Assembly (NCBI GenBank): GCA_021324395.1
Contig: JAJPJG010000032.1
Span: forward strand, 1 to 64,000
Length of the DNA: 64,000 bases
Source: Spartobacteria bacterium
Lineage (GTDB): Bacteria; Verrucomicrobiota; Verrucomicrobiia; Chthoniobacterales; Chthoniobacteraceae
Reading direction: 5' to 3'
A model generated the notes under the pieces. The model was not told where the DNA came from, did no database searches, and saw only the letters and a program-made list of their open reading frames with translations. Positions 1-8,624 of this stretch are shown piece by piece; the first letter of the stretch is position 1; the number at the start of each line of letters is the position of its first letter. The translations under genes and the position numbers were made by a program.

Positions 1-396
1 GGCAATCAGCCTAAGGCAACTCCCGGCAAGCTATCCGATGTGACTTTTCAAAGTGTAAGCGCAAAGAATATAGGCTTGGTCGGTATTCTTATTAATGGAA
101 TCCCGGGCCACCCTGTGGAGGCAGTTACTTTGGAAAACGTCCACCTCGAACTGCCCGGTGGAGGAACTGCGGATGCAGCAAAGGTCGAGTTGCCTGAAAA
201 GCAGGCCGACTATCCGGAGTATAGCATGTTTGGCAAAACGATTCCTGCTTATGGCATCTATGCGCGACACGTTAGTAACGTGAAATTCCGAAACGTGCAG
301 ACAAACGTGCTTAAGCATGATGCGCGTCCTGCAACCATCTTTATCGATGTCAAAGATGCAACGCCGGCCGATTTTGACAAAGCAACTCATCAGTAG
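1..396 (+). CDS. Glycoside hydrolase family 28-like protein, C-terminal end (partial)
   Basis: The reading frame is open from the first base, so the gene starts outside the window; 131 codons and the stop are visible. The visible part is rich in short beta strands (VTLENVHLEL, GIYARHVSNVKFRNVQT), as in the last coils of a right-handed beta-helix. This fits the end of a GH28 polygalacturonase/rhamnogalacturonase, which cleaves the pectin backbone by hydrolysis. The catalytic Asp residues would lie upstream and cannot be seen. The next gene, four bases on, is an oligogalacturonate lyase and then a rhamnose symporter, so a pectin role is likely. The family call rests on this context and the strand pattern. 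Confidence 0.72.
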   Translation, partial: GNQPKATPGKLSDVTFQSVSAKNIGLVGILINGIPGHPVEAVTLENVHLELPGGGTADAAKVELPEKQADYPEYSMFGKTIPAYGIYARHVSNVKFRNVQTNVLKHDARPATIFIDVKDATPADFDKATHQ

Positions 397-400
397 TCCA

Positions 401-1642
401 ATGAACTATACTGTTCCCCCATTTCTTGCAGGCGCTTTTTTGGCGCTCGTCTCCTTCTCCGCGTCAGGCCAAACAGAAGAAGCATTTTTTCCAGGTAAAG
501 TTCAAACAACCCCAATCCCCGATGAGTTTACCGATCCGGAAACTCACCTGCGAGTTTTGCACTTATCTCGTTTTCCGACCAACTACGGAGGGGTGGTTTA
601 CTTTACCTACAATCCTTTCTCGGCTGACTCGCGGTTGGCGCTTATTAATGCGCAATATAAGGAGAAGTGGCGCTATCTTTACACCTTCGACTTTGAAACA
701 AAGAAGGTTGCGCCGCTGGTTACGGATCGGCTCACTCAGAACCAGGTAGTCGCAGCGAAATCCGGCAATGTTTACTTTCAAGATCGCAGCGCTGCGTGGG
801 TGATTCCGATGAGGGGCGGCAAGCCACGAAAGCTTTGCGACTTGCCGGAACGTTGGGCGCCTGGCGTCGGCTTTACTGTGAATGCGGACGAAACGCTACT
901 GCTGGGCGGCAGCACTGACTTGGAGAAATCCGCCGCCGCCGGCGATATCAATAAGTTCCGCAATGGCCCGAATGTGCTCTTCACGATCAATATCAAAACT
1001 GGCGAACTGAAGATCATCCATCGCGATAACCACTGGTTCGGTCACGTGCAATTCTCGCCGACCGATCCGGACCTTTGTATGTTTTGCCATGAAGGAAATT
1101 GGGAAAGCGTCGATCGCATCTGGTTTATCAATCCATCAAAGTCGACGCTGGATAAGGAGGGCAAAGTAACTTCAAACGCACGCATCGCTTATCATCGCAC
1201 GGAGCCGCGAGAGATTGTGGGCCATGAATTCTGGCATCCCGATGGGAAGACGATCTGGTTTCAACAAAGCTATCGCGGGCGGCCCGGTTCAGACTGGCTT
1301 CTTTCTTCAATGGACGTCGCGAGCGGCAAGGTTACTCAATACAAAATTCCAAAAGGCTACGGCGGCATTCACCAATGTTTTTCGCCTGATGGAACTTTTC
1401 TTGTTTCCGACGGGAATGGAAAAGCTAAAACAGGCCCGGAGAAACACCTTTCCAAACTGACTTTTCCGACTGATGAATCAAATATATTAAAAGGCGAGCA
1501 TCTGGTTAGCCTCCAAGCCAATGACTACGCTGTCGAGCCAAACCCGCACGTTTCCCCGGATAACCACTGGGTTATCTTCACTGCTACTCTCCACGGAACG
1601 CCGCAAGCCTATGCCGTCGAGCTGCCCGTGACTAAAAAATAG
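401..1642 (+). CDS. Oligogalacturonate lyase-like protein (polysaccharide lyase family 22)
   Basis: 413 residues starting at MNYTV, four bases after the previous stop; an upstream in-frame start exists but overlaps the previous gene. The first 24 residues look like a signal peptide ending near SASGQ, so the enzyme is probably periplasmic, whereas many PL22 enzymes are cytoplasmic. Repeated blades (FSPTDPDLCMF, GHEFWHPDG, HQCFSPDG, NPHVSPDN) indicate a seven-bladed beta-propeller; the histidines in these motifs match those that bind Mn and act as base in PL22. The family splits unsaturated digalacturonate from pectin breakdown by beta-elimination. It sits between a GH28-like gene and rhaT, probably as one transcript. 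Confidence 0.85.
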   Translation: MNYTVPPFLAGAFLALVSFSASGQTEEAFFPGKVQTTPIPDEFTDPETHLRVLHLSRFPTNYGGVVYFTYNPFSADSRLALINAQYKEKWRYLYTFDFETKKVAPLVTDRLTQNQVVAAKSGNVYFQDRSAAWVIPMRGGKPRKLCDLPERWAPGVGFTVNADETLLLGGSTDLEKSAAAGDINKFRNGPNVLFTINIKTGELKIIHRDNHWFGHVQFSPTDPDLCMFCHEGNWESVDRIWFINPSKSTLDKEGKVTSNARIAYHRTEPREIVGHEFWHPDGKTIWFQQSYRGRPGSDWLLSSMDVASGKVTQYKIPKGYGGIHQCFSPDGTFLVSDGNGKAKTGPEKHLSKLTFPTDESNILKGEHLVSLQANDYAVEPNPHVSPDNHWVIFTATLHGTPQAYAVELPVTKK

Positions 1643-1652
1643 AGCTACTTAC

Positions 1653-2837
1653 ATGAATCCACTACTCGGTCTTATCTACCACTGGCTCGGTGGCCTTGCT
1701 TCCGCGAGTTTTTATATTCCTTACCGTGGAGTGAAGAAATGGTCGTGGGAGACTTACTGGCTGGTCGGCGGATTCTTTAGCTGGATTATTGCACCGTGGG
1801 TGCTTGCATTTCTGCTTGTGCCGGGAGTTCCTGGTATCTTACAAGCTACTTCGGGCAAGGTTCTCTTTTGGGCTTATTTCTTCGGCGCAATGTGGGGCAT
1901 CGGCGGATTGACCTTTGGACTCACAATGCGCTATCTCGGGATAGCTCTGGGAATGGCTGTCGCGCTCGGTTATTGTGCTGCATTCGGAACCCTTATGCCG
2001 CCGATCTTCAATGGAGAGTTCGGAAAAATTCTCGGTAGTGATTCTGGAAGGATGATTCTTTTTGGAGTGCTGGCGTGTTTGATTGGTATTGGAGTAAGCG
2101 GGCTTGCCGGTATGTCGAAAGAGCGTGAGCTGTCGGCTGAGGAGAAGGCTGCTACAGTCAAAGAGTTCAGCTTTGGGAAAGGTATGCTGACAGCTACTTT
2201 TTCAGGTATCATGAGCTCGTGCTTTGCGTATGGACTTGCCGCTGGCAAACCGATCGCAATGCTCGCGAAAGCGCAGCTTCTCGCAACCGGCGGATCTGAT
2301 CTTTGGCAAAACCTTCCCGTGCTGGTCGTAGTATTGCTGGGTGGTTTTACTACCAATTTCATCTGGTGCGTCATCCTGAACCTTAAGAATCGCTCCAGCC
2401 ATGAATACCTTAATCTACGGCGAACCATAACGGCCGAACTAAGTGCTGCCGAAGGGATGGTTCTTTCCGATGCGCCGGAAGAGGTTAGTGCTGCCGGTTC
2501 GCACGGAGCGCCTGCCGGCAACAGCGCGCAAAGCGCAGCCGCGCCGCTTTTATCTAACTACGTCTTCTCCGCGATTGCCGGTGTGACGTGGTATCTGCAG
2601 TTCTTTTTCTACAGCATGGGACAGACGAAAATGGGTAAATACGATTTCTCGAGCTGGACTCTACACATGGCCAGCATCATTATTTTTAGCACGCTATGGG
2701 GCATTGTGCTGCACGAGTGGAAAGGCACGAGCAAGCGCACGCACGTGCTGATAGCGGTCGGACTGATTGTGCTGATTGGCTCGACGATTATTGTCGGCTA
2801 CGGCAATTATCTTGGCGCTCAGGCTGCTGCGCGCTGA
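1653..2837 (+). CDS. rhaT: L-rhamnose-proton symporter RhaT-like
   Basis: 394 residues, about ten hydrophobic segments. The opening (GLIYHWLGGLASASFYIPYR, then KKWSWETYWLVGGFFSW) is characteristic of RhaT, an inner-membrane drug/metabolite-transporter-superfamily protein that imports L-rhamnose with a proton. It is about 50 residues longer than the E. coli protein because of a polar, Ala-rich cytoplasmic loop around residues 275-300. It follows the PL22 gene by 10 bases, so import of rhamnose freed from rhamnogalacturonan is the likely job. No rhaBAD genes lie in the window. Confidence 0.9.
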   Translation: MNPLLGLIYHWLGGLASASFYIPYRGVKKWSWETYWLVGGFFSWIIAPWVLAFLLVPGVPGILQATSGKVLFWAYFFGAMWGIGGLTFGLTMRYLGIALGMAVALGYCAAFGTLMPPIFNGEFGKILGSDSGRMILFGVLACLIGIGVSGLAGMSKERELSAEEKAATVKEFSFGKGMLTATFSGIMSSCFAYGLAAGKPIAMLAKAQLLATGGSDLWQNLPVLVVVLLGGFTTNFIWCVILNLKNRSSHEYLNLRRTITAELSAAEGMVLSDAPEEVSAAGSHGAPAGNSAQSAAAPLLSNYVFSAIAGVTWYLQFFFYSMGQTKMGKYDFSSWTLHMASIIIFSTLWGIVLHEWKGTSKRTHVLIAVGLIVLIGSTIIVGYGNYLGAQAAAR

Positions 2838-2906
2838 TCGCGATTCTGAAACTGCCACCAGGGATTTTCAAAAAAAGCGCCCGCGCGCAGAGCCAAAATA
2901 AAGAAA

Positions 2907-2994
2907 CGGTGAGGGAGGGATTCGAACCCTCGGTGCCCTTTTGGAGCACGGCGCTTTAGCAAAGCGCTGCTTTCGACCTCTCAGCCACCTCACC
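2907..2994 (-). tRNA. tRNA-Ser (anticodon GCT)
   Basis: On the minus strand the sequence starts GGTGAGG and ends CCTCACC, a perfect seven-pair acceptor stem, followed by discriminator G at 2907. The anticodon arm is GCGCT-TTGCTAA-AGCGC (anticodon GCT), there is a long type II variable arm (GTGCTCC...GGGCAC) and a T arm with GGTTCGAATCC. The 3' CCA is not encoded. Reads AGC/AGT codons. Confidence 0.96.
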
Positions 2995-3095
2995 AGAGGC
3001 GGGCAGAATCTAAACGCGTTCTCCTCCAGCCGTCAAAATGTTTGTTGCCTGAAAACGACTTCGCCTTGGCATCGCTCCTGCTTTTGAGGAGTCCC

Positions 3096-3221
3096 ATGTT
3101 AAACCAAGTTGTTGTATCACTCGTTGTGGCCAGCACGTTCATTCCGCTGAGTGGGATCATGCTGCTGTTCGTTCAGCTCGTCATTGATCGCACTGAGCGG
3201 CAGGCGCGCGCCATCCGCTAA
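3096..3221 (+). CDS. Small single-pass membrane protein, unknown function
   Basis: A 41-residue ORF beginning MLNQVVVSLVV and ending RTERQARAIR, one hydrophobic helix with a basic C-terminal tail. A good ribosome-binding site (GAGGA) lies 5 bases before the ATG. It precedes the pilin-like gene by 42 bases in the same direction. I do not recognise the family. The RBS, the clean N-in helix and the positive-inside tail support it as a real small protein, but its short length leaves doubt. Confidence 0.5.
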   Translation: MLNQVVVSLVVASTFIPLSGIMLLFVQLVIDRTERQARAIR

Positions 3222-3263
3222 CAATCGATCGACAGCCAACCTAACCAAATAAAAAACAAAATC

Positions 3264-3662
3264 ATGTTACAAAAAATCCAATCCAAACGCGGCGGCTTTA
3301 CGCTCGTCGAAATCATGATCGTGGTCGCCATCATCGCATTGTTGGCGGCGATCGCGGTGCCTAACTTCCTGCGCGCTCGCAAGCGCTCGCAGGCCACGAA
3401 GGTCCTCGAGGATCTGCGCATGCTCGATCACGCGCTCGATCAATACGCAATCGAAACCGGCAAAGCAGCGACCTGCAACCCGAGCTTTGATGATCTGAAA
3501 AACTACGTCAAAGCCGGCACGCAGCTCTATTCCACCGGACAGGATCTGTTTGGCAACGACTTCGGTCCGTTCACCGTGGACAGCACACCGAAAGTGCCCG
3601 CAAGCACCTTCGCGAGTCTGTCCGACGTGGCCCCAGCCGAGTTCTGGTCGCCATACAACTAA
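3264..3662 (+). CDS. Type IV pilin-like / pseudopilin protein
   Basis: 132 residues. The N-terminus has the prepilin peptidase site GGFTLVEIMIVVAIIALLAA: short basic leader, cleavage after Gly11 before methylated Phe, Glu at mature position 5, then a hydrophobic helix. The C-terminal part is short (about 100 residues) and ends AEFWSPYN, typical of type II secretion pseudopilins and minor pilins of this lineage. No pilus assembly genes are adjacent, so it may work with a machine encoded elsewhere. A strong terminator follows 23 bases after the stop, so it ends its transcript. Confidence 0.85.
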   Translation: MLQKIQSKRGGFTLVEIMIVVAIIALLAAIAVPNFLRARKRSQATKVLEDLRMLDHALDQYAIETGKAATCNPSFDDLKNYVKAGTQLYSTGQDLFGNDFGPFTVDSTPKVPASTFASLSDVAPAEFWSPYN

Positions 3663-3685
3663 TCGACTAACCAAAATCATCACCA

Positions 3686-3720
3686 AGAGCGCAGTCAGCA
3701 ATGGCTGCGCTCTTTTTTTT
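3686..3720 (+). terminator. Rho-independent terminator of the pilin-like gene
   Basis: Nine-pair stem AGAGCGCAG/CTGCGCTCT with a 10-nt loop, followed directly by a T run (3711-3720). Confidence 0.9.
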
Positions 3721-3757
3721 GTCGAAATTGCGAAACGGCGTGAGAATCCTTTCGGAA

Positions 3758-4069
3758 ATGCGAATCGACAAAGTCTTTTGTGTTGCGGCGATGCTGCTGG
3801 CCGGGTGCGCCTGGCATCACCGCAAAAAAGTTGAGTCCGCGCCGCAGCCGCGCCTCGTCGGTTCGATTGCATTCGTGAATGAGCAGCTCGGTTTTGTGCT
3901 CGTTGACGTCGGCTCGCTTTACACCCCGGCCGCCGGCTCGGCACTGAAAAGCTTCGCTGACGGCCAGGAAACGGCGGTGCTCGCAGTCAGTCCCGAGCGC
4001 AAACGCCCGTTTATCACTGCGGATATTGTCAAAGGAGCGCCGCATCGCGGCGATCTTGTTTACGAATGA
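3758..4069 (+). CDS. Putative lipoprotein, unknown function
   Basis: 103 residues from the start MRIDKVFCVAAMLLAGCAWHH; the lipobox LLAGC points to lipid attachment at Cys18 and outer- or inner-membrane anchoring. An in-frame ATG further upstream lies inside the terminator and is unlikely. The mature part contains a short beta-rich region (LVGSIAFVNEQLGFVLVDVG... QETAVLAVSPERKRPFITADIVKG) like small SH3/OB-like barrels that hold ligand-free lipoproteins. It overlaps moeA by 4 nt (ATGA), so the two are translationally coupled, though no link to molybdopterin synthesis is evident. Confidence 0.7.
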   Translation: MRIDKVFCVAAMLLAGCAWHHRKKVESAPQPRLVGSIAFVNEQLGFVLVDVGSLYTPAAGSALKSFADGQETAVLAVSPERKRPFITADIVKGAPHRGDLVYE

Positions 4070-5238
4070 TCAGCGAAGAACAGGCGCTCGCGAAAATTCT
4101 TGCTGCAATCGAGCCGATCGGCTGGGAAAGAATCACGCTCACACATGGGCGTGGGCGATTTCTGGTCGAAGAATTTTTCGCGAAACTGGCGATGCCATTG
4201 TTTAACAATTCGTCGATGGATGGCTACGCCGTGCGCGCAAGCGAATGTGTGAAGGGAGCGCGATTGCGCGTGGTCGGCGAACAACCGGCCGGCGTGGATC
4301 GTGAATTGGCGCTTGGGAATGGCGAGGCGATTCGCATTTTTACCGGTGCGCCAATTCCGCGCGGCGCGGACGCGGTGATCATGCAGGAGGACGTGCGCGT
4401 TGATGGCGAATGCATGATTGCGAATTGCGAAGTTGAAGTTGGCGAAAACATTCGACAACGCGGCGTTGATCTTGCCGAAGGCCAAAAAATCGCGTCGCGC
4501 GGAGAGCGCATCACGCCGCGACTCGCTTCACTGCTCGCTTCGCAAGGCATCGCGGAAATTTCCGCGGGCAAGAATCCGCGCGTTGCAATTCTTTCCACCG
4601 GTGACGAACTCGTTCCGACGGGGAAGCCGCTTGCGCCCGGTCAGCTTTACGAAAGCAACGGCGTGATGCTCGAAATGCTCACGTCGGCAACCGGCGCAAA
4701 CACGGCGAATCTCGACATCGCGCGGGACGAGCCTGAGCCGTTGCGCGCGAAACTCGCGGAAGGTTTGCAGCACGATGCGCTGATCGTCAGCGGTGGCGTC
4801 TCGGTGGGGGAGCGCGATTACGTCAAAAGCGAACTCAAAAATCTCGGCGCTGAACTCGATCTCTGGCGCGTGGCGATCAAGCCGGGTAAACCGTTTTTGT
4901 TTGGACGCTGCGGTGCGTGCAAAATTTTCGGCCTGCCGGGAAATCCCGTTTCGAGCTTCGTCACATTTTTCTGCTTCGTGCGTCCGGCGCTGTTAAAAAT
5001 GGCCGGCGCGCGTGAGTTGTCGTCGGAAAAACTGCGCGCGATTACCACGCGCGATTTGCGCAACGACGGCGATCGTCCGCATTATCTCCGCGGAAAATTT
5101 ACTGACGCCGAATTCACACCGTTTGGCCGGCAGGAATCGCACGCGCTTTTCGGCCTCAGCCAGAGCAATGCACTCGTGCGACTCGCGCCCGGCGAAGAAA
5201 TCAGTGCCGGCTCCGCTGTTGTTGCGTTTCCGATTTAA
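4066..5238 (+). CDS. moeA: Molybdopterin molybdenumtransferase MoeA
   Basis: 390 residues, normal length. Visible motifs are MDGYAVRA (51-58), the GDEL..G motif in the central MoCF-biosynthesis domain, [13 protein letters not shown], and [11 protein letters not shown] before the C-terminal beta-barrel domain. The enzyme inserts molybdate into adenylylated molybdopterin in the cytoplasm, the last common step of Moco synthesis. Other moa/mog genes are absent from the window. Its stop codon overlaps the stop codon of convergent thiG by two bases. Confidence 0.95.
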   Translation: MISEEQALAKILAAIEPIGWERITLTHGRGRFLVEEFFAKLAMPLFNNSSMDGYAVRASECVKGARLRVVGEQPAGVDRELALGNGEAIRIFTGAPIPRGADAVIMQEDVRVDGECMIANCEVEVGENIRQRGVDLAEGQKIASRGERITPRLASLLASQGIAEISAGKNPRVAILSTGDELVPTGKPLAPGQLYESNGVMLEMLTSATGANTANLDIARDEPEPLRAKLAEGLQHDALIVSGGVSVGERDYVKSELKNLGAELDLWRVAIKPGKPFLFGRCGACKIFGLPGNPVSSFVTFFCFVRPALLKMAGARELSSEKLRAITTRDLRNDGDRPHYLRGKFTDAEFTPFGRQESHALFGLSQSNALVRLAPGEEISAGSAVVAFPI

Positions 5239-6038
5239 CTCGCGTGCAAAAATCCAGTCAGCGGGCTCGTCGCTGACGCGGTTGCGAGCGGCGCGGCGAC
5301 GCCGATTTCGTAAGCATCGCGCCCCGCCTCGACAGCTTTTTTAAATGCCTGCGCCATCCGCACCGGACTCGATGCAATCGCGATCGCAGTGTTTACGAGC
5401 ACCGCCGATGCGCCCATTTCCATCGCCTCCGCAGCCTGGCTCGGCGCGCCGAGTCCGGCGTCGACGACCACGGGCACGGTCGCTTGCTCGATGATGATTT
5501 CGATCTGCGCGCGCGTTTCGATTCCGCGATTGCTACCAATCGGCGAGCCGAGCGGCATTACCGTCGCGGTGCCAACGTCCTGTAAACGTTTCGCTAAAAT
5601 CGGGTCGGCATTGATGTAAGGCAGAACGACGAAATTTTCCGCGACCAAAATCTCTGCGGCGCGCAGCGTCTCGATCGGATCCGGCAGCAAATAGCGCGGG
5701 TCTGGATGAATCTCGAGCTTAACCCAATTCGGCAGCCCGGCGGCGACCGCGAGCCGCGCGAGTCGCACCGCTTCCTCCGCATTCATCGCGCCGCTCGTGT
5801 TCGGCAGCAGCAGATATTTTTTCGGGTCGATGAAATCGAGAATGTTCGCGAACGCGTCGCCTTTGCCCGTCAAATCGGCGCGCCGCAACGCGACCGTCAC
5901 GATCTCGGCGCCGCTCGCCTCCAGCGCGGCGGCCATTTGGTCGTTCGACGAAAATTTGCCCGTGCCGAGCATGAGCCGCGAGGTGAATTCGCGATTCGCA
6001 ATTTTGAGTTTCTCCGGTTTGTCAGCCATGGCGGTCAT
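5235..6038 (-). CDS. thiG: Thiazole synthase ThiG
   Basis: 267 residues (or 264 from the second Met). Cytoplasmic TIM barrel that forms the thiazole phosphate of thiamine from DXP, dehydroglycine and ThiS-thiocarboxylate. Seen: the Schiff-base Lys in [11 protein letters not shown] (Lys107), [11 protein letters not shown] and the phosphate loop [18 protein letters not shown]. It stands alone: thiS, thiE, thiF and thiH/thiO are not nearby. The upstream 130 bp show no THI-box/TPP-riboswitch core that I can recognise, so this copy may be unregulated by TPP or use a distant element. Convergent with moeA. Confidence 0.96.
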   Translation of the reverse strand: MTAMADKPEKLKIANREFTSRLMLGTGKFSSNDQMAAALEASGAEIVTVALRRADLTGKGDAFANILDFIDPKKYLLLPNTSGAMNAEEAVRLARLAVAAGLPNWVKLEIHPDPRYLLPDPIETLRAAEILVAENFVVLPYINADPILAKRLQDVGTATVMPLGSPIGSNRGIETRAQIEIIIEQATVPVVVDAGLGAPSQAAEAMEMGASAVLVNTAIAIASSPVRMAQAFKKAVEAGRDAYEIGVAAPLATASATSPLTGFLHAS

Positions 6039-6174
6039 TGAAGTTGGATTAAAAATTGGTGATTGCGTAAAGCGCGAGCGGACTCGGAAGAGAAATCATA
6101 GAACATAAATCGTAAATCTTAAATGCCCGACATTCGCTGCTGACACGTTTGTTGCGCTTGGTCTAAAGTTCGGG

Positions 6175-6975
6175 ATGATTTTTAGCCGGAGCGTTTTGTT
6201 CATCGTCCTTGCGATGTTCATATCGTGCGGCTTCGCGGCCAGCGCTCCGAAAATGTCGTCTGACGAAATGGCGAAAGCCGCGCGTGTCGATGCGCTCACG
6301 ATCCCGACGCCGGGTGAGCTGATGACCGCGCTGAACAAAGTCGGCAAGCCGAACTGGCAGCAGCAATATCGTCCGCCGATTCCGACGGCGTTCACCAGCC
6401 GGCCGCAAATCGCGCTCAATCTCGGCGGACTGATCGCCGACGGTTATCTTGCGGTCGAGGCCGAGGACAGCCAGCAGGTTAAAAACATCGGTAAAGACAT
6501 TGTCACACTAGCGAAAACACTCGGTGTCAGCGAAAATGTGCTGCGCCGCGGCAAGAGCATCACCGATTTTGCCGAGAACAACGAATGGAGCGCGCTAAAA
6601 GAAGAGCTGGAGGCGACTCAGAACGAGGTGAAGCTCGCGATGGAAGAGCAGCACGACAACGACCTTGTCACGCTTGTCACACTCGGCGGCTGGATTCGCG
6701 GCACGGAAGTCGTCAGCGGCTGGATTGCGCAAAACTATTCGCCCGCCGCTGCGAAGCTGTTGCGCCAGCCGGCGATCGTCAGTTTTCTCCGCGCTAAAAT
6801 CGACACGCTGCCGCCCAAAGTGCAGTCGGAGGACGTCGTCAAAGGCGTGCGAAAAAGGCTCGTCGAAATCGAGCAACTGGTTTCCTTTCCGCGTGAGCAA
6901 ACACCGACTGTCGACGACGTGAAAAAGCTGAAAACGGCCGCGGACGGACTTGTGGAGGAGATCACGAAAAAATGA
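6175..6975 (+). CDS. Exported protein of unknown function
   Basis: 266 residues with an N-terminal hydrophobic export signal (MIFSRSVLFIVLAMFIS); CGFA could be a weak lipobox but lacks the usual Leu at -3, so a cleaved signal is as likely. The mature part is mostly helical (IGKDIVTLAKTLGVSENVL, LKEELEATQNEVKLAMEEQ) and ends in a Lys/Glu-rich helix. I do not recognise the family. It overlaps the next exported protein by 4 nt (ATGA), so both are probably made together and may act together in the periplasm. Confidence 0.7.
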   Translation: MIFSRSVLFIVLAMFISCGFAASAPKMSSDEMAKAARVDALTIPTPGELMTALNKVGKPNWQQQYRPPIPTAFTSRPQIALNLGGLIADGYLAVEAEDSQQVKNIGKDIVTLAKTLGVSENVLRRGKSITDFAENNEWSALKEELEATQNEVKLAMEEQHDNDLVTLVTLGGWIRGTEVVSGWIAQNYSPAAAKLLRQPAIVSFLRAKIDTLPPKVQSEDVVKGVRKRLVEIEQLVSFPREQTPTVDDVKKLKTAADGLVEEITKK

Positions 6976-7400
6976 AACGCATCGTCACGCTGCTCCTTTT
7001 TCCCCTCGTGGCTTTGTCGCCGCTTTGCGCTTCAACCGACGATGAAGTCGCCGCGCGCAAAACCGTGCTCGATCTCGCCGGCGCGTTTTCGAATGACGGC
7101 TTCAAGCTGCGCGACGGAAGTTTCTCCGGCGTTATCCATCCGAAAGAATCGCTATTTGTGCAGGTGAATCTTTACGCCGGAAACCAGTATTGGTTTTCCG
7201 TCGGCGCGAATGAAAAAGCGAAGAAACTCGCCGTCACTATTTTCGACGAAACCGGCAAAGCCATCGAGTCCGAACCGTATCAGGACGACGCGAAAGCCGC
7301 CGCCGGATTTTCGCCCGACGCGAGCGGTGCTTACTACATTCGCGTTCAGGAACTCGAGGGCGAGCCTGCCAATTTTTGTCTCATCTACTCGTATAAATAA
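6972..7400 (+). CDS. Exported beta-rich protein of unknown function
   Basis: 142 residues; signal peptide MKRIVTLLLFPLVALSPLCAS. The mature part (FVQVNLYAGNQYWFSVGA, LAVTIFDETGKAIESEP, ASGAYYIRVQELEGE) reads as a small beta-sandwich resembling bacterial pre-peptidase C-terminal or CUB-like domains, where YYIRV is typical. Coupled to the preceding gene by ATGA overlap and followed one base later by the ACT-domain gene. Function unknown. Confidence 0.7.
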   Translation: MKRIVTLLLFPLVALSPLCASTDDEVAARKTVLDLAGAFSNDGFKLRDGSFSGVIHPKESLFVQVNLYAGNQYWFSVGANEKAKKLAVTIFDETGKAIESEPYQDDAKAAAGFSPDASGAYYIRVQELEGEPANFCLIYSYK

Positions 7401-7401
7401 C

Positions 7402-7872
7402 ATGCCGCTTGAATCATCCCGCACGACCGAAAAACTCGAAGGCCCACGCGTAAAGCAGTTCTCGATTTTCCTGAAAAACAAAGTTGGCGCGCTGCTCGAC
7501 GTCGTCAAAATGCTCAACGACCACGCCGTGCTCGTCCTCGCGCTCAGCGTGCAGGATTCCGCCGACGCCGCCATCGTGCGCGTCGTCGTCAGCGATCCCG
7601 AGCGCGTGCAGGAGCTCTTTGCGATGCAGGAAATCCCGTGCTCGATTTGCGACCTAGTCGTCGTGGAGCTAAAGGAAGGCGCGAACGAACTCGGCAAGCT
7701 CCTCACCGCGCTGCTCATGGCAGAGGTGAACATCCACGGCAGCTACGCGCTCCTCACCCGCCCGCGCGGCAATTGCGCGCTCGCGCTGCACGTCGAGGAC
7801 GAGGAATGCGCCTGCGCCGTGCTCCGCAGCCACGGTTTCCGCATCCTGAGCCAGTCGGACATCTCGCGCTAA
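7402..7872 (+). CDS. Tandem ACT-domain protein
   Basis: 156 residues from ATG at 7402. It contains two ACT-like domains: VKQFSIFLKNKVGALLDVVKMLNDHAV in the first half (about residues 15-85) and LGKLLTALLMAEVNIHGSYALL in the second (about 90-150). ACT domains bind small ligands, often amino acids, and regulate enzymes; stand-alone tandem forms of this type occur across Verrucomicrobiota and Planctomycetes. No enzyme is fused and the ligand is unknown. It follows the two exported proteins without a gap and may share their transcript. Confidence 0.82.
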   Translation: MPLESSRTTEKLEGPRVKQFSIFLKNKVGALLDVVKMLNDHAVLVLALSVQDSADAAIVRVVVSDPERVQELFAMQEIPCSICDLVVVELKEGANELGKLLTALLMAEVNIHGSYALLTRPRGNCALALHVEDEECACAVLRSHGFRILSQSDISR

Positions 7873-8012
7873 ATAGTAGTGGCCGTTCGATGTCGCAACC
7901 CGCGAGCGGCAGCGCGCGTGATTCAAAAGTGATGTTCCTGCCGTTTGCATCGGCCATTACCAGTGCGATTCGCTCGATCTCCGCAGCACCGGTTTCACGG
8001 GAAGAACGAGTA

Positions 8013-8621
8013 TTAGGCGAGCTTGATTCGACCGCTGAGTGCGCGGCTCAGCGTGAGTTCGTCAGCCGACTCGAGTCCGCCGCCGGCGGGCAGACCTTGC
8101 GCGATGCGCGTGACGCTGACCGGATACTCGCGAAGCAGCTCTGCGAGATAGTTTGCGGTCGCTTCGCCCTCGACATCCGCACCGAGCGCGAGGATCACTT
8201 CGTGCGGTTGTTCTTGTTTAACGCGTTGCATCAATGCATCGATCCGGAGTTGTTCAGGGCCGATGTGATCGAGCGGCGAAATGCGTCCGCCAAGCGCGTG
8301 ATAACGCCCGCGAAACACGCCCGTGCGTTCCAGCGGCAAAATGTCCGTAGCCTGCTCGACGACGCATAACTGCTCGTTTGTCCGCGATTCGTCCGCGCAG
8401 ATTTCGCACAGCGTTTCGGAGGTAAAAAATCCGCACTGCGGGCATGGCCGCACCTGCTCGGCCACTGCGCGGATCGCGTTCGCGATTTCCGGCGTGCGCG
8501 CGTCGCGCGATTGCGTCATCCAGAGCGCGATGCGTTCCGCGCTGCGCGGGCCGATGCCCGGCATACGCTTGAGTTGCGCGACCAATTCCTTGATCGCCGG
8601 CGGATATTCGACGCGTTTCAA
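8013..8621 (-). CDS. recR: Recombination protein RecR
   Basis: 202 residues, normal length. Order: helix-hairpin-helix (RMPGIGPRSAERIA), Cys4 zinc finger (Cys60, Cys63, Cys72, Cys75 in CPQCGFFTSETLCEIC), Toprim domain, C-terminal Walker-B-like region (TRIAQGLPAGGGLESADE). RecR loads RecA at gaps together with RecO/RecF. The start is TTG (codon at 8619-8621), chosen because MKRVEYPP is the usual family N-terminus. The stop of the upstream cyclase-like gene lies only 3 bases before this start, so expression is coupled. dnaX, the common partner, is not adjacent. Confidence 0.95.
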   Translation of the reverse strand: MKRVEYPPAIKELVAQLKRMPGIGPRSAERIALWMTQSRDARTPEIANAIRAVAEQVRPCPQCGFFTSETLCEICADESRTNEQLCVVEQATDILPLERTGVFRGRYHALGGRISPLDHIGPEQLRIDALMQRVKQEQPHEVILALGADVEGEATANYLAELLREYPVSVTRIAQGLPAGGGLESADELTLSRALSGRIKLA

Positions 8622-8624
8622 ATC

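Noticed and set aside
6039..6174. TPP riboswitch upstream of thiG.
   Set aside because: No CTGAGA core or matching structure is present.
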